A stretch of 46,931 bases of DNA from Chitinophagales bacterium. GTDB lineage: Bacteria > Bacteroidota > Bacteroidia > Chitinophagales > Chitinophagaceae. Both the position numbers and the translations under genes were made by a program. Shown one piece after another: positions 32,379 through 40,693 of the stretch (positions are counted from its first letter, which is position 1; each line of letters opens with the position of its first letter). Below the pieces are notes generated by a model. That model was not told the origin of the DNA. It worked only from the letters and a program-made list of their open reading frames with translations, and searched no databases. The stretch covers positions 1 through 46,931 of the forward strand of contig JAFLBL010000024.1 of NCBI GenBank assembly GCA_017303855.1. Direction: 5' to 3'.

Positions 32379-33020
32379 TCAGGATTTCTTTTTCCCTTTT
32401 GGTGCAAACATCGCCAGCATCCGGCGTCCTTCCATTTTAGGCATATTCTCCAGCACCCCTATTTCAGCAAGGCGCTCGGCAAATTTCAACAGGAGTAATT
32501 GTCCACGGTCCTGAAACTGAATGGCCCGGCCTTTAAACTGAACGTATGCTTTTACCTTATTTCCTTCCTTTAAAAACTCGATGGCATGTTTGGCTTTGAA
32601 ATCAAAATCATGATCATCGGTATTGGGTGTAAAACGGATTTCTTTTACTTCAGAGACTTTGCTTTTGGCTTTCATCTCTTTTTCCTTCTTCTTTTTGTCG
32701 TAAAGGAATTTATTGTAGTCAATGATTTTACAAACCGGGGGGTCTACTGTGGGAGAAATCTCCACCAGATCCAGCTGCTGATCCTGCGCCATTTTTAACG
32801 CTTCCTGGGTACTGTAAATACCCACTTCCACGTTCTCGCCCACCAATCGTACCTGGGGTACCCGAATAAAATGATTGATACGGTGCTCGGCTTCTTTACG
32901 TGGGGCAAAACGACCCCGGTTAAATCCGCCTTTGTTAAAACCTCCGCCACCGCCGGGACGAAATCCTCCCTGGCCTGGTGGTCTGCTGAACCCGCCTCCG
33001 GGTTTTTGTGGTACTGCCAT
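32379..33020 (-). CDS. infC: Translation initiation factor IF-3 with Gly/Arg-rich N-terminal extension
   Basis: A 213-residue factor that keeps 30S subunits free and checks the start codon. The canonical protein begins near residue 45 (HRINHFIRVPQVRLVGEN) and shows IVEISPTVDPPVCKIIDYNKF-type blocks, the DHDFDFKAKHAIEFL helix and RGRAIQF-like KGRAIQFQDRG. The first 44 residues are an extra Gly/Phe/Arg-rich tail (GGGFSRPPGQGGFRPGG and similar). The start is an ordinary ATG with an in-frame TAA directly before it, not the AUU of E. coli infC. It follows thrS by 95 bases. Confidence 0.96.
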   Translation of the reverse strand: MAVPQKPGGGFSRPPGQGGFRPGGGGGFNKGGFNRGRFAPRKEAEHRINHFIRVPQVRLVGENVEVGIYSTQEALKMAQDQQLDLVEISPTVDPPVCKIIDYNKFLYDKKKKEKEMKAKSKVSEVKEIRFTPNTDDHDFDFKAKHAIEFLKEGNKVKAYVQFKGRAIQFQDRGQLLLLKFAERLAEIGVLENMPKMEGRRMLAMFAPKGKKKS

Positions 33021-33029
33021 TTATTTTCT

Positions 33030-33060
33030 TTAAGTGAAGCTTCACCTCCTGCAGGTGAGC
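33030..33060 (-). promoter_or_regulatory. Two competing hairpins in the infC leader
   Basis: CACCT/AGGTG (33043-33047 with 33053-33057) and the palindrome GTGAAGCTTCAC (33034-33045) share three bases, so only one can form. The first contains AGGAGGTG on the transcript, a Shine-Dalgarno-like run 22 bases from the ATG. Function is a guess. Confidence 0.35.
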
Positions 33061-33115
33061 ATTTTTTACTGTTAACGGTGATACCGGTCAGGATCCGGCC
33101 ATGCTAAAATACGGT

Positions 33116-35056
33116 TTATTCGCTTTTGCGGTCTTTTATTTCTTGTACTGCTTCGGCCATGAACTCCTCAACCGATTTAACACCTGCATCTCCTTTACCC
33201 TGCCGGCGAACAGCCACTTTTCTTTCATTCATTTCCTTTTCACCCACGACCAGCATATACGGCACTTTCATCAGCTCCGTATCCCGGATTTTTTTACCGA
33301 TCTTTTCATTCCGGTCATCCACTTCACAACGGATATCGGCTTTTTTCAACTGATCGGCTACCTGCTTTGCATAGTCCTGGAACTTATCGCTGATTGGCAG
33401 CACTTTTACCTGAACCGGGGCCAGCCATAACGGGAATTTACCGGCATAATGTTCGAGCAGGAATCCGATAAAACGCTCATGGGTACCCAACGGCGCCCGG
33501 TGAATGATCAGTGGTACTTCAGGCTGATTATGCTGATTGGTAAAACTCAGTTTGAACCGGCGTCCCTGTGCAAAATCCACCTGATTAGTTGCCAATGTAA
33601 ACTCACGGCCAATGGCACTCCAAATCTGCACATCAATTTTTGGACCGTAGAAAGCGCCCTCCCCTTTTACTTCCACAAAGGGTACATTGGTATCGATCAG
33701 AACCTGTCGTACCAGTTCTTCTGTTTCCAGCCAGAGTTCGGGTTCATTGATATATTTCTGTCCGAGTTTGGCAGGATCATGCAGCGACAACCGCATGACA
33801 TATTTTTCAATGCCAAAGATTTTAAAATACTTCAGGTACATTTCATTGACAGCCCTGAATTCATCTGCAAACTGTTCTTTGGTACAATAAATATGCGCAT
33901 CATTCATGTGCAGGCACCGGACCCGCATCAGACCGAATAACTCACCACTTTGCTCGTACCGGTAACAGGTGCCGTATTCAGCAAGCCGGAGTGGCATATC
34001 CTTATAACTTTTCGGCTCCGCATCAAATATTTTATGGTGATGCGGACAGTTCATGGCTTTCAGATAGTATTTCTCTCCATCCATTTCCATGGCCGGAAAC
34101 ATACTGTCTGCATAATAGGGCAAATGTCCGCTGGTGAGGTACATACTTTCTTTCGCTATATGCGGGGTCACCACTCTTTTATAACCGCCGGCCTGTTCTG
34201 TTTCCTTGGCCAGACGCTCCAGTTCTTCAATTATGATGGTACCATTGGGCATCCATAAAGGCAGACCAGGTCCTACATCATCATCCATGGTAAAAATGCC
34301 AAGCTCCTTGCCCAGTTTCCGGTGATCGCGTTTTTTTGCTTCCTCCAGCATGGCCAGGTATTCATCAAGCTCCTTCTGTGAAGGGAAAGTAACGCCATAT
34401 ACGCGGGTCAGTTGTTTGTTTTTTTCATCACCCTTCCAATAAGCTCCGGCAATACTCATCAGCTTAATTGCTTTAATGAAACCGGTATTGGGAATATGCG
34501 GTCCGCGGCACAGGTCTGTAAAATTTCCCTGGCTATAAAAAGTGATTTCGCCGTCAGTCAGATTTCCCAGCAGGTCAAGCTTATACTCATCCCCTTTTTC
34601 TGAAAAATAGGCAATGGCTTCCGCCTTTGGCATTTCTTTACGTATATACGAATTGGCTTGTTTGGCCAGTTCATTCATTTTCTTTTCCAGTGCCAGCAGA
34701 TCCTCTTCGGTCATTTTCCGGTCACCCAGATCCATATCATAATAAAAACCTTTCGGGCTTTCCAATGCAGGGCCGACCCAGAATTTCACGCCGGGGAAAA
34801 GCGTCTCAACAGCCTCAGCCATCAGGTGAGCGGATGAATGCCAGAAGGTCATTTGTCCCTCCGTATCATTCCAGGTCAGCAGCTTCAGACTGGCATCCGT
34901 TTGAATGGGACGTGTGGCATCCCATACTTCTCCATTGATACTGGCTGCCAGTACTTTTCTGGCCAGTCCTTCAGAAATGGATTTGGCTACATCCAGGGCG
35001 GAAACACCAGGCTCGTATTGTCTGACGGCTCCATCCGGCAGGGTAATATTAATCAT
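33116..35056 (-). CDS. thrS: Threonyl-tRNA synthetase
   Basis: A 646-residue class II synthetase. Order seen: TGS domain (1-61, ITLPDGAVRQYEPG), editing domain with HSSAHLMAEAV, the catalytic core with motif 2 region MNCPHHHKIF (zinc ligands Cys and His), YRYEQSGELFGLMRVRC, then motif 3 HRAPLGTHERFIGFLLEH, and the anticodon-binding domain from LPLWLAPVQVKVLPIS-like text to the end. All blocks are intact. The promoter box (TACCTTTG, 35083-35090) lies inside the end of the upstream gene. It is followed by infC, the usual partner. Confidence 0.97.
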   Translation of the reverse strand: MINITLPDGAVRQYEPGVSALDVAKSISEGLARKVLAASINGEVWDATRPIQTDASLKLLTWNDTEGQMTFWHSSAHLMAEAVETLFPGVKFWVGPALESPKGFYYDMDLGDRKMTEEDLLALEKKMNELAKQANSYIRKEMPKAEAIAYFSEKGDEYKLDLLGNLTDGEITFYSQGNFTDLCRGPHIPNTGFIKAIKLMSIAGAYWKGDEKNKQLTRVYGVTFPSQKELDEYLAMLEEAKKRDHRKLGKELGIFTMDDDVGPGLPLWMPNGTIIIEELERLAKETEQAGGYKRVVTPHIAKESMYLTSGHLPYYADSMFPAMEMDGEKYYLKAMNCPHHHKIFDAEPKSYKDMPLRLAEYGTCYRYEQSGELFGLMRVRCLHMNDAHIYCTKEQFADEFRAVNEMYLKYFKIFGIEKYVMRLSLHDPAKLGQKYINEPELWLETEELVRQVLIDTNVPFVEVKGEGAFYGPKIDVQIWSAIGREFTLATNQVDFAQGRRFKLSFTNQHNQPEVPLIIHRAPLGTHERFIGFLLEHYAGKFPLWLAPVQVKVLPISDKFQDYAKQVADQLKKADIRCEVDDRNEKIGKKIRDTELMKVPYMLVVGEKEMNERKVAVRRQGKGDAGVKSVEEFMAEAVQEIKDRKSE

Positions 35057-35071
35057 TTGGGTTACTTGTTT

Positions 35072-35806
35072 TTATAGGTGGGCAAAGGTAACGAATAAAG
35101 CCTGAAAATGACGCAGTACCTGCCGGTCTGTCCATTCTTTGCGTCGACTCGTTCTGCCCCTCAGCCTGGCTGCTTTTTCGGGGTCCTGAAAATGCAGGAG
35201 GGCAATCCGGAATTGTCTTTTACGCCACCCGGACATCATGGTGACGGCATAACTCCGGGCAAGATGGAAAGGCAATTTATCCAACATCCGGGTTATGAGA
35301 GCAGCCCCTTTATACTTATCATAGAACAGGAAAAATTGTTTTTTCAATCCTTTTTGAAAACGTAAAAAATACTTTTTGTTGGCCTTTAATTCTTCAAGGC
35401 TGAAAGAACCGGAAAGAGCAGAAGCTAAATCCGCATTGATATGCGCATTGATGCCAAGCAACTGCAGCTGCAATGCGTTTTTGGGTATATCGTTGTAATA
35501 GTTCCGCCAGGCAGCGGTTTCAGTTGTCTGGCCTTTGTACTGGTCAGCCCGGAAAAAATGAGCGGCAAAGGCAAGTTCGAAACGACGGATAAATGCCAGC
35601 TGTCCTGAATCCGCGTTAGCATAATGCTGCATGGACAATTGAACTGTTTCCAGGTAAAGTGCGGCAAAATGCCTGGATACACTACTGTCTTTTGACAATG
35701 AGTCAAGCGCAGACAGCAACTCCACCTGGTACATGTCAGTCTGTGCCGCAACCGGCTGCCGGGACAGCAGGACCAGCAGCAGAAGTAAGAAAATCATGTA
35801 TGGCAT
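35072..35806 (-). CDS. DUF5995-family exported protein
   Basis: A 244-residue protein from the ATG at 35806; a TTG further up would add nine unlikely residues. The signal peptide is MPYMIFLLLLLVLLSRQPVAAQ. The body carries LQLLGINAHINADLASAL near residue 125, the hallmark of DUF5995, in which the His and Asp residues could bind a metal. No function is known to me. The gene ends 15 bases before thrS, and the thrS promoter box lies within its last codons, so the two may be partly co-transcribed. Confidence 0.8.
   Translation of the reverse strand: MPYMIFLLLLLVLLSRQPVAAQTDMYQVELLSALDSLSKDSSVSRHFAALYLETVQLSMQHYANADSGQLAFIRRFELAFAAHFFRADQYKGQTTETAAWRNYYNDIPKNALQLQLLGINAHINADLASALSGSFSLEELKANKKYFLRFQKGLKKQFFLFYDKYKGAALITRMLDKLPFHLARSYAVTMMSGWRKRQFRIALLHFQDPEKAARLRGRTSRRKEWTDRQVLRHFQALFVTFAHL
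35083..35090 (-). promoter_or_regulatory. Candidate thrS promoter, -7 box inside the previous gene
   Basis: Minus-strand TACCTTTG, an exact TAnnTTTG match, formed by the Val-Thr-Phe-Ala codons near the end of the DUF5995 gene and lying 26 bases before the thrS ATG. Confidence 0.5.
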
Positions 35807-35875
35807 ACGTTTAAACACTGTTAAAATTAGCAAACTATTATTCTTTGACGACTATTCTTTCATCTACTCTTTCAG

Positions 35876-35883
35876 TAAATTTG
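35876..35883 (+). promoter_or_regulatory. Candidate promoter of the secreted paralogue pair
   Basis: TAAATTTG, an exact TAnnTTTG match, only 7 bases before the ATG at 35891. The transcript would start close to the start codon. No clear -33 at standard spacing. Confidence 0.45.
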
Positions 35884-35890
35884 CATCTCA

Positions 35891-37009
35891 ATGAAACAAG
35901 TGTTCCGCCGTTATTTTTTTGCCGTTTTGCTGCTGGTGTTAACCGCTGATACTGTTTCCGCTCAGGACCTGACCGGTATCTGGCGGGGTTATTTTGTAAC
36001 CGCCAATTATGATCATTATAAGTTCGAAGTGCAGTTAAGACAAACCGGAAACGGGGTTACCGGTGTTTCCTATTCCTATTTAAGTACGGTTTTCTACGGT
36101 AAAGCATCGCTGACCGGAACCTATAACAAAGCAGGGAAAAAAGTATTGATTCAGGAGATCCGGACTGTGGAACTCCGGATGACCAATAATTCACAGGCCT
36201 GTATTATGAAATGCAGTTTTGAATACAGCAAATCGGGAAAAGAAGAGTTCCTGGAAGGTACGTATACCAGTAAATTTGAAAAAGACGGAATATTAAATAA
36301 GAAAGGCGATGATTGCGGCGGCGGGAAAGTCTATCTGCGACGCGTAACCACTTCGGACTTTTATGTGGAGCCTTTTCTTCGTGGAAAAATAAAGGCGGGG
36401 CCGGTACTGGTGAATAAAGCACCTGTGAAAACGCCAGAAAAAGCCCGGACACCTGTTGCAGTGAATAAGCCGCCGGTAAAAAAGGATACGGTTAAGTTAA
36501 TAACACAACCTCCCCTGGTTAAAAAACCTTTACCGGTAATCAAAACACCGGTGAAAAAAGACAACAACCAGTTAAAACCGGTTATTTCTTCTATCGAAAA
36601 GGCGGATACCGGTATGCGAAAATCAAAACCCGCTGTGCTGATTCCGGCGCCTCCCGACATTAAAAACAGGTTGAATGAACTGGTGAAAACACTCACCATC
36701 GGCAGCAATAATGTTACTGTAAAGCTTTATGACAACGGTGAAATTGACGGAGATACCATATCCGTCTACCTGGATAACAAACCGGTCTTAAAAGAAAAGC
36801 GGCTGACCGCTTCTCCCCTTGTATTGAATTTTACACTGGATGAAGAAAACAGCGAACACCAGCTAACCATGGTGGCTGAAAACCTGGGCACCATACCTCC
36901 CAACACCTCATTGATGATTGTGGAAGCAGGAACGCAACGGTTTGAAGTACGGATTACGTCTACTGAACAAAAAAATGCCGTAGTAAAATTCAGGTACCTG
37001 AAAAACTGA
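35891..37009 (+). CDS. Secreted protein of unknown function, paralogue A (with Pro/Lys linker)
   Basis: A 372-residue exported protein. A signal peptide ends near TVSAQ (residue 25). The N-terminal domain (about 26-155) starts DLTGIWRGYF and looks like a small lipocalin-type sheet with one CxxxC pair (QACIMKC). A low-complexity Pro/Lys/Val linker follows (about 170-250; KTPEKARTPVAVNKPPVKK and similar). The C-terminal domain (about 255-372) has YDNGEIDGDTISVYLDN and NLGTIPPNTSLMIVEAG and ends in beta strands. The same two domains form the next gene without the linker. I do not recognise a named family; a cell-surface role is likely from the export signal. Confidence 0.75.
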   Translation: MKQVFRRYFFAVLLLVLTADTVSAQDLTGIWRGYFVTANYDHYKFEVQLRQTGNGVTGVSYSYLSTVFYGKASLTGTYNKAGKKVLIQEIRTVELRMTNNSQACIMKCSFEYSKSGKEEFLEGTYTSKFEKDGILNKKGDDCGGGKVYLRRVTTSDFYVEPFLRGKIKAGPVLVNKAPVKTPEKARTPVAVNKPPVKKDTVKLITQPPLVKKPLPVIKTPVKKDNNQLKPVISSIEKADTGMRKSKPAVLIPAPPDIKNRLNELVKTLTIGSNNVTVKLYDNGEIDGDTISVYLDNKPVLKEKRLTASPLVLNFTLDEENSEHQLTMVAENLGTIPPNTSLMIVEAGTQRFEVRITSTEQKNAVVKFRYLKN

Positions 37010-37092
37010 CCCTGAACCGTCTTTGAAGCCTGATTTTACCGTTGCTGTATTTTTTTCGGAGCCGAATTATTTTTCCTTACTTTTCCAATGTT

Positions 37093-37953
37093 ATGGCAAG
37101 ATTTTATTGGTTTATACTATTACTGTTTACCACAGGCAGCCTGGTAGCGCAGGATATTAACGGTATCTGGAAGGGGAAACTGGTTATGGCCCCCTCCGGT
37201 TGTTTCCCGGTTTATAATATTGAAATGCAGATTCAGGGCGCAGGTTCCCGCATCTCAGGAACGGTGTATCACTTTTCCGATTCCATGAATTACGTAAAAG
37301 AAAATTTTGAAGGAACGTATAACCGTGACAGCAATCAGATCAGCATTCGGGAAATCGGCATCACTACATTTAAAATAAAAGAGGATTGTGTACCCTGCAT
37401 AAAGACCTATCAGCTGACTTTTCATAAAGGCAGCGGCAATGTGGTAACGGAAGAACAATTAAGAGGTACATGGTCTACTCCTACCGGTAAGGCGATTGAC
37501 GGGAAAACAATCTGTGAACCGGGCTCTATTGTTTTAAACCGGTTTGAACGGGCTACTTTCAAGCCGGAACTGAAATTACCGGCAGCACTGGTTAAACGGA
37601 AAGCTGAGCTGGTAAAAGAGATCAAAGTAGATTCAGGAAATATTAAAATTGAGTTTTTCGATAATGGGCAGATTGACGGGGATACAATCTCTGTTTACGT
37701 GAATAATATGCCGGTGGTTTCAAACCGGATGCTGAAAACACAACCCATACACGTCAATATCAGGGTGGATGAAAAAAGGAATGTACAGGAAGTAATTATG
37801 GTCGGCGAAAACTTAGGTACGATTCCGCCCAATACGGCATTGATGATTGTAACGGCCGGCAATAAACGATATCAATTGTACCTGACATCTGACGAGCAAA
37901 AGAACGCGATGGTCAGGTTTGTTTATGAAAAACCGGTGTCAGCGGTTAAATAG
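37093..37953 (+). CDS. Secreted protein of unknown function, paralogue B
   Basis: A 286-residue exported protein from the ATG at 37093 (MARFYWFILLLFTTGSLVAQ signal peptide); an upstream frame extension has no support. N-terminal domain: DINGIWKGKL, then FEGTYNRDSNQISIREIG, with a CVPC pair. C-terminal domain: FDNGQIDGDTISVYVNN, VGENLGTIPPNTALMIVTAG and TSDEQKNAMVRFVYE. It matches paralogue A block for block but joins the two domains directly. It lies 83 bases after paralogue A on the same strand, so the pair is probably one transcript and one duplication. Confidence 0.75.
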   Translation: MARFYWFILLLFTTGSLVAQDINGIWKGKLVMAPSGCFPVYNIEMQIQGAGSRISGTVYHFSDSMNYVKENFEGTYNRDSNQISIREIGITTFKIKEDCVPCIKTYQLTFHKGSGNVVTEEQLRGTWSTPTGKAIDGKTICEPGSIVLNRFERATFKPELKLPAALVKRKAELVKEIKVDSGNIKIEFFDNGQIDGDTISVYVNNMPVVSNRMLKTQPIHVNIRVDEKRNVQEVIMVGENLGTIPPNTALMIVTAGNKRYQLYLTSDEQKNAMVRFVYEKPVSAVK

Positions 37954-38137
37954 GATGATACTACTTTAGCAACCTGATACTTTTTTGCGTTTATCATGCA
38001 TTCATATTACAATAAAATAATAGTTATCAATAAAATTCCGCAGCTGTAGTTAAAATTCGACACTACATAATTTGCCGGCAAGAATACTATATGTAACTTC
38101 ATATTGAAAACAATTTTGAATTCCTTAATTTATTGAC

Positions 38138-38170
38138 GCAAAAAGACCTGGTTTCTGCCGGGTTTTTTTG
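38138..38170. terminator. Bidirectional terminator between paralogue B and the TonB receptor
   Basis: ACCTGG at 38146-38151 pairs with CCGGGT at 38158-38163 (one T-G pair) around a 6-base loop, with seven T on the plus side and five on the minus side. It serves both convergent genes. Confidence 0.75.
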
Positions 38171-38177
38171 TGCCTGG

Positions 38178-40532
38178 TCAGAATTTGAAATTCCAGGTAA
38201 CGGAAGGCAAAACCGGAAAAAGAGAAACTTGTTTCGTGGTTACCCGCAGGTCGTTGGAAATAACACTTCCTTCCTGATCAAAATAAAGGAAATATGGATT
38301 CATCCTGCTGTACAGATTATACACGCTAAATACCCAGCTACTGCTGACCTTCCTTTTTTTCCGGGGTACCGGCGTATAGGTTGCAGAAAAATCCAGCCGG
38401 TGATAGGCTTTCATCCGGTATTGATTAATACGGCTGTACTCCTGTGTCAGGGTACCATTGAGTATATAGAAACGTTCAGGTAAGGTAATGGCATTTCCGG
38501 ATCCATATACAAAAACGGCACCCAGTTTCCATTTTTTATTCAATTCGTAATTACTTACAACAGAGATATCATGCCGGCGGTCGTAACGGGCGGGATAACG
38601 GATCCCGTCATTTAAATCCGGAAACTTTCGCCAGGTTCTGGACCAGGTATAACCGATCCACCCTGTATATCTACCTTTAATTTTATTTATCAGCAGTTCG
38701 GCTCCGTAACTCCATCCTTTTCCTGAAACAAACTCTTCTTCCGGGTCAGCAAGTGATGGCGTGTACCCTTCTTTATACTCCAGCTGGTTACGCATTTCCT
38801 TATAATAAACTTCTATGGATGTCTCGAATGTATTGTCCCTGAAATTGCGGAAATAACCGGCGGAATATAACCAGCTCAGTTGGGGACGCACCATGTATGT
38901 ACTGGGTACCCATAAATCGGTCGGCAATGTGGTGCCTGCATTTGTAACCAGGTGTATATACTGGAAATTCCGGGTGATGGCCGCTTTTACGGAACTGGCG
39001 TCTGTCAGTGCCAGTCTTACTGTCAGCCGGGGTTCCAGACCGCCATAATGTTTTACGGCTTCCAGGTTGTTATATACCGTGCTGTCAGTTTTATTGCCGT
39101 TACTGTCACGTACATATTTTATATAGGGACCCGTTTGTGTAAACCGGCTCCATCTCAATCCGTAGTTAATTTTAATTTTTGTTCCGATTTCCCAGTCGTC
39201 CTGTAAATACAGCGCAGCTTCTGCCGCATATTTCGCGCCTTCATTATTGGGGGTAAATACAACTGAATCCTGTCGCCCCGTTACCACATTGGGAATAAAC
39301 TTGTGAAAAGTCAGCAGCCCACCGAATTTCAGTTTATGGTTGGGTAATGGGTAGTAGTCAAAATCCGATTTCAATGTCATATCCCGGATACCTGAATACA
39401 GTCCGATTTCAAAATTCTCCTGGCTGGCCGAAAATTTAAAATTGTAGTCATTGTAAACCGCTGTGGTATTGGCAAAAAGCCGGGGACTGAAAACATGATT
39501 CCAGCGCAGGGTGGCTGTGGAGTTACCCCAGGGGATGCTGGTATTGAAAGAGCGTTTCGCATTTTTAAAGTCAAATACATCCCGGCCAAAATAGCCACTG
39601 AGATAGATCCTGTCTTTTTCGGAAAACCGGTAATTAATCTTGGCATTCAGATCATAAAAGTAATAGCCCGATCCGTAAAAACTGCTGCTCTTTTTCACGA
39701 ATGGCTTAACCAAGGCATCAATATAAGTACGCCGTGCCGATACGATAAAGGACGCTTTGTTTTTTACTACGGGGCCTTGTACGGAAAACCGGGAAGCAAT
39801 CAGCCCGATCCCCCCTTCAGTCTGGAACTTATTACTGTTGCCGTCTTTCATAGTTACATCCAGTACGGATGATAATCGCCCCCCGTACTGAGCCGGCATT
39901 CCCCCCTTTATAAGTGATACATTCTTTATCGCATCACCATTGAAAATGGAAAAGAAGCCAAAGAGGTGCCCGGTATTATATACCACGGCATCATCCAGCA
40001 TAATCAGGTTCTGATCGGGCCCGCCGCCTCTTACATAAAAGCCGGCATTCCCTTCTCCTGCACTCTGCACGCCTGGTAATAACTGTATGGCTTTTAGAAT
40101 ATCCACTTCCCCCATAAAAGCAGGGATCGCCCTGACCTGATTCATCGATAAATCAATCCGGCCCATTTGGGCATTCCGGACATTCCCGTCCCTCTTTTTA
40201 CTATATACCACAACTTCACCAATGGATGCCGATCTGGAGAGCAGGTGTACATTATAAGACTGGTTACTGTGTAAATGTAGCTGGAAAGAATGGCCTTCAT
40301 ATGAAACATGGGAGACCTGGATATTGTATTCTCCTTCTTCTAGTGTAATAGAGTAAAAGCCATATTGGTTGCTGGTTACGGCCTTTGACTGTCCGTTAAC
40401 GGATAGTGTGGCACCGATAACGGATTCTCCTGAAAGACTGTCTTTCACATAGCCATTCAGGGTAAACCGGTTTTGGGCCGCACAGGCATTGACCAGGAAC
40501 AGGAAAAAAAGAACAGCTATTACACTACGCAT
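38178..40532 (-). CDS. TonB-dependent outer-membrane receptor with carboxypeptidase-regulatory-like domain
   Basis: A 784-residue receptor from the ATG at 40532, whose signal peptide ends near ACAAQ. Residues about 22-105 are a carboxypeptidase-regulatory-like beta domain (FTLNGYVKDSLSGESVIGATLSVNG). The plug follows (about 125-230), with PAFMGEVDILKAIQLLPGVQ and GFYVRGGGPDQNLIMLDD. The rest is a 22-strand barrel ending VTWNFKF, whose final Phe is the usual outer-membrane sorting signal. No SusD gene is nearby, so a glycan-import role is not supported; iron complexes, peptides or vitamins are possible. Divergent from the ABC-F gene. Confidence 0.92.
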   Translation of the reverse strand: MRSVIAVLFFLFLVNACAAQNRFTLNGYVKDSLSGESVIGATLSVNGQSKAVTSNQYGFYSITLEEGEYNIQVSHVSYEGHSFQLHLHSNQSYNVHLLSRSASIGEVVVYSKKRDGNVRNAQMGRIDLSMNQVRAIPAFMGEVDILKAIQLLPGVQSAGEGNAGFYVRGGGPDQNLIMLDDAVVYNTGHLFGFFSIFNGDAIKNVSLIKGGMPAQYGGRLSSVLDVTMKDGNSNKFQTEGGIGLIASRFSVQGPVVKNKASFIVSARRTYIDALVKPFVKKSSSFYGSGYYFYDLNAKINYRFSEKDRIYLSGYFGRDVFDFKNAKRSFNTSIPWGNSTATLRWNHVFSPRLFANTTAVYNDYNFKFSASQENFEIGLYSGIRDMTLKSDFDYYPLPNHKLKFGGLLTFHKFIPNVVTGRQDSVVFTPNNEGAKYAAEAALYLQDDWEIGTKIKINYGLRWSRFTQTGPYIKYVRDSNGNKTDSTVYNNLEAVKHYGGLEPRLTVRLALTDASSVKAAITRNFQYIHLVTNAGTTLPTDLWVPSTYMVRPQLSWLYSAGYFRNFRDNTFETSIEVYYKEMRNQLEYKEGYTPSLADPEEEFVSGKGWSYGAELLINKIKGRYTGWIGYTWSRTWRKFPDLNDGIRYPARYDRRHDISVVSNYELNKKWKLGAVFVYGSGNAITLPERFYILNGTLTQEYSRINQYRMKAYHRLDFSATYTPVPRKKRKVSSSWVFSVYNLYSRMNPYFLYFDQEGSVISNDLRVTTKQVSLFPVLPSVTWNFKF

Positions 40533-40594
40533 ATTTTCAATAACAAAGGATTTTTCGAATGGTTGGCCGGTGCCGGGTTGTTCCGGTTTTGGGT

Positions 40595-40612
40595 ATTCCC
40601 GATACCGGGAAT
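40595..40612 (-). promoter_or_regulatory. Hairpin in the TonB-receptor leader
   Basis: ATTCCCG at 40595-40601 pairs perfectly with CGGGAAT at 40606-40612 around a 4-base loop. It lies in the roughly 90-base leader between the TATCTTTG box and the receptor ATG. Confidence 0.5.
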
Positions 40613-40628
40613 GACGAAAATTGCTCCG

Positions 40629-40636
40629 CAAAGATA
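40629..40636 (-). promoter_or_regulatory. Candidate TonB-receptor promoter, -7 box
   Basis: Minus-strand TATCTTTG, an exact consensus match. It would give a leader of about 90 bases and lies 30 bases from the opposite-strand promoter of the ABC-F gene. Confidence 0.55.
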
Positions 40637-40665
40637 AACGCCTCTTACCTGAACTGCTAATCCGT

Positions 40666-40673
40666 TATTTTTG
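40666..40673 (+). promoter_or_regulatory. Candidate ABC-F promoter, -7 box
   Basis: TATTTTTG, an exact TAnnTTTG match 20 bases upstream of the ATG at 40694. Confidence 0.6.
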
Positions 40674-40693
40674 CAACCTGTTAAATTTTTTAT

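Noticed and set aside
37954..38137. Possible small RNA or gene in the A/T-rich spacer after paralogue B
   Set aside because: No open frame with a start and no clear hairpin except the terminator at its right end; nothing supports a transcript.
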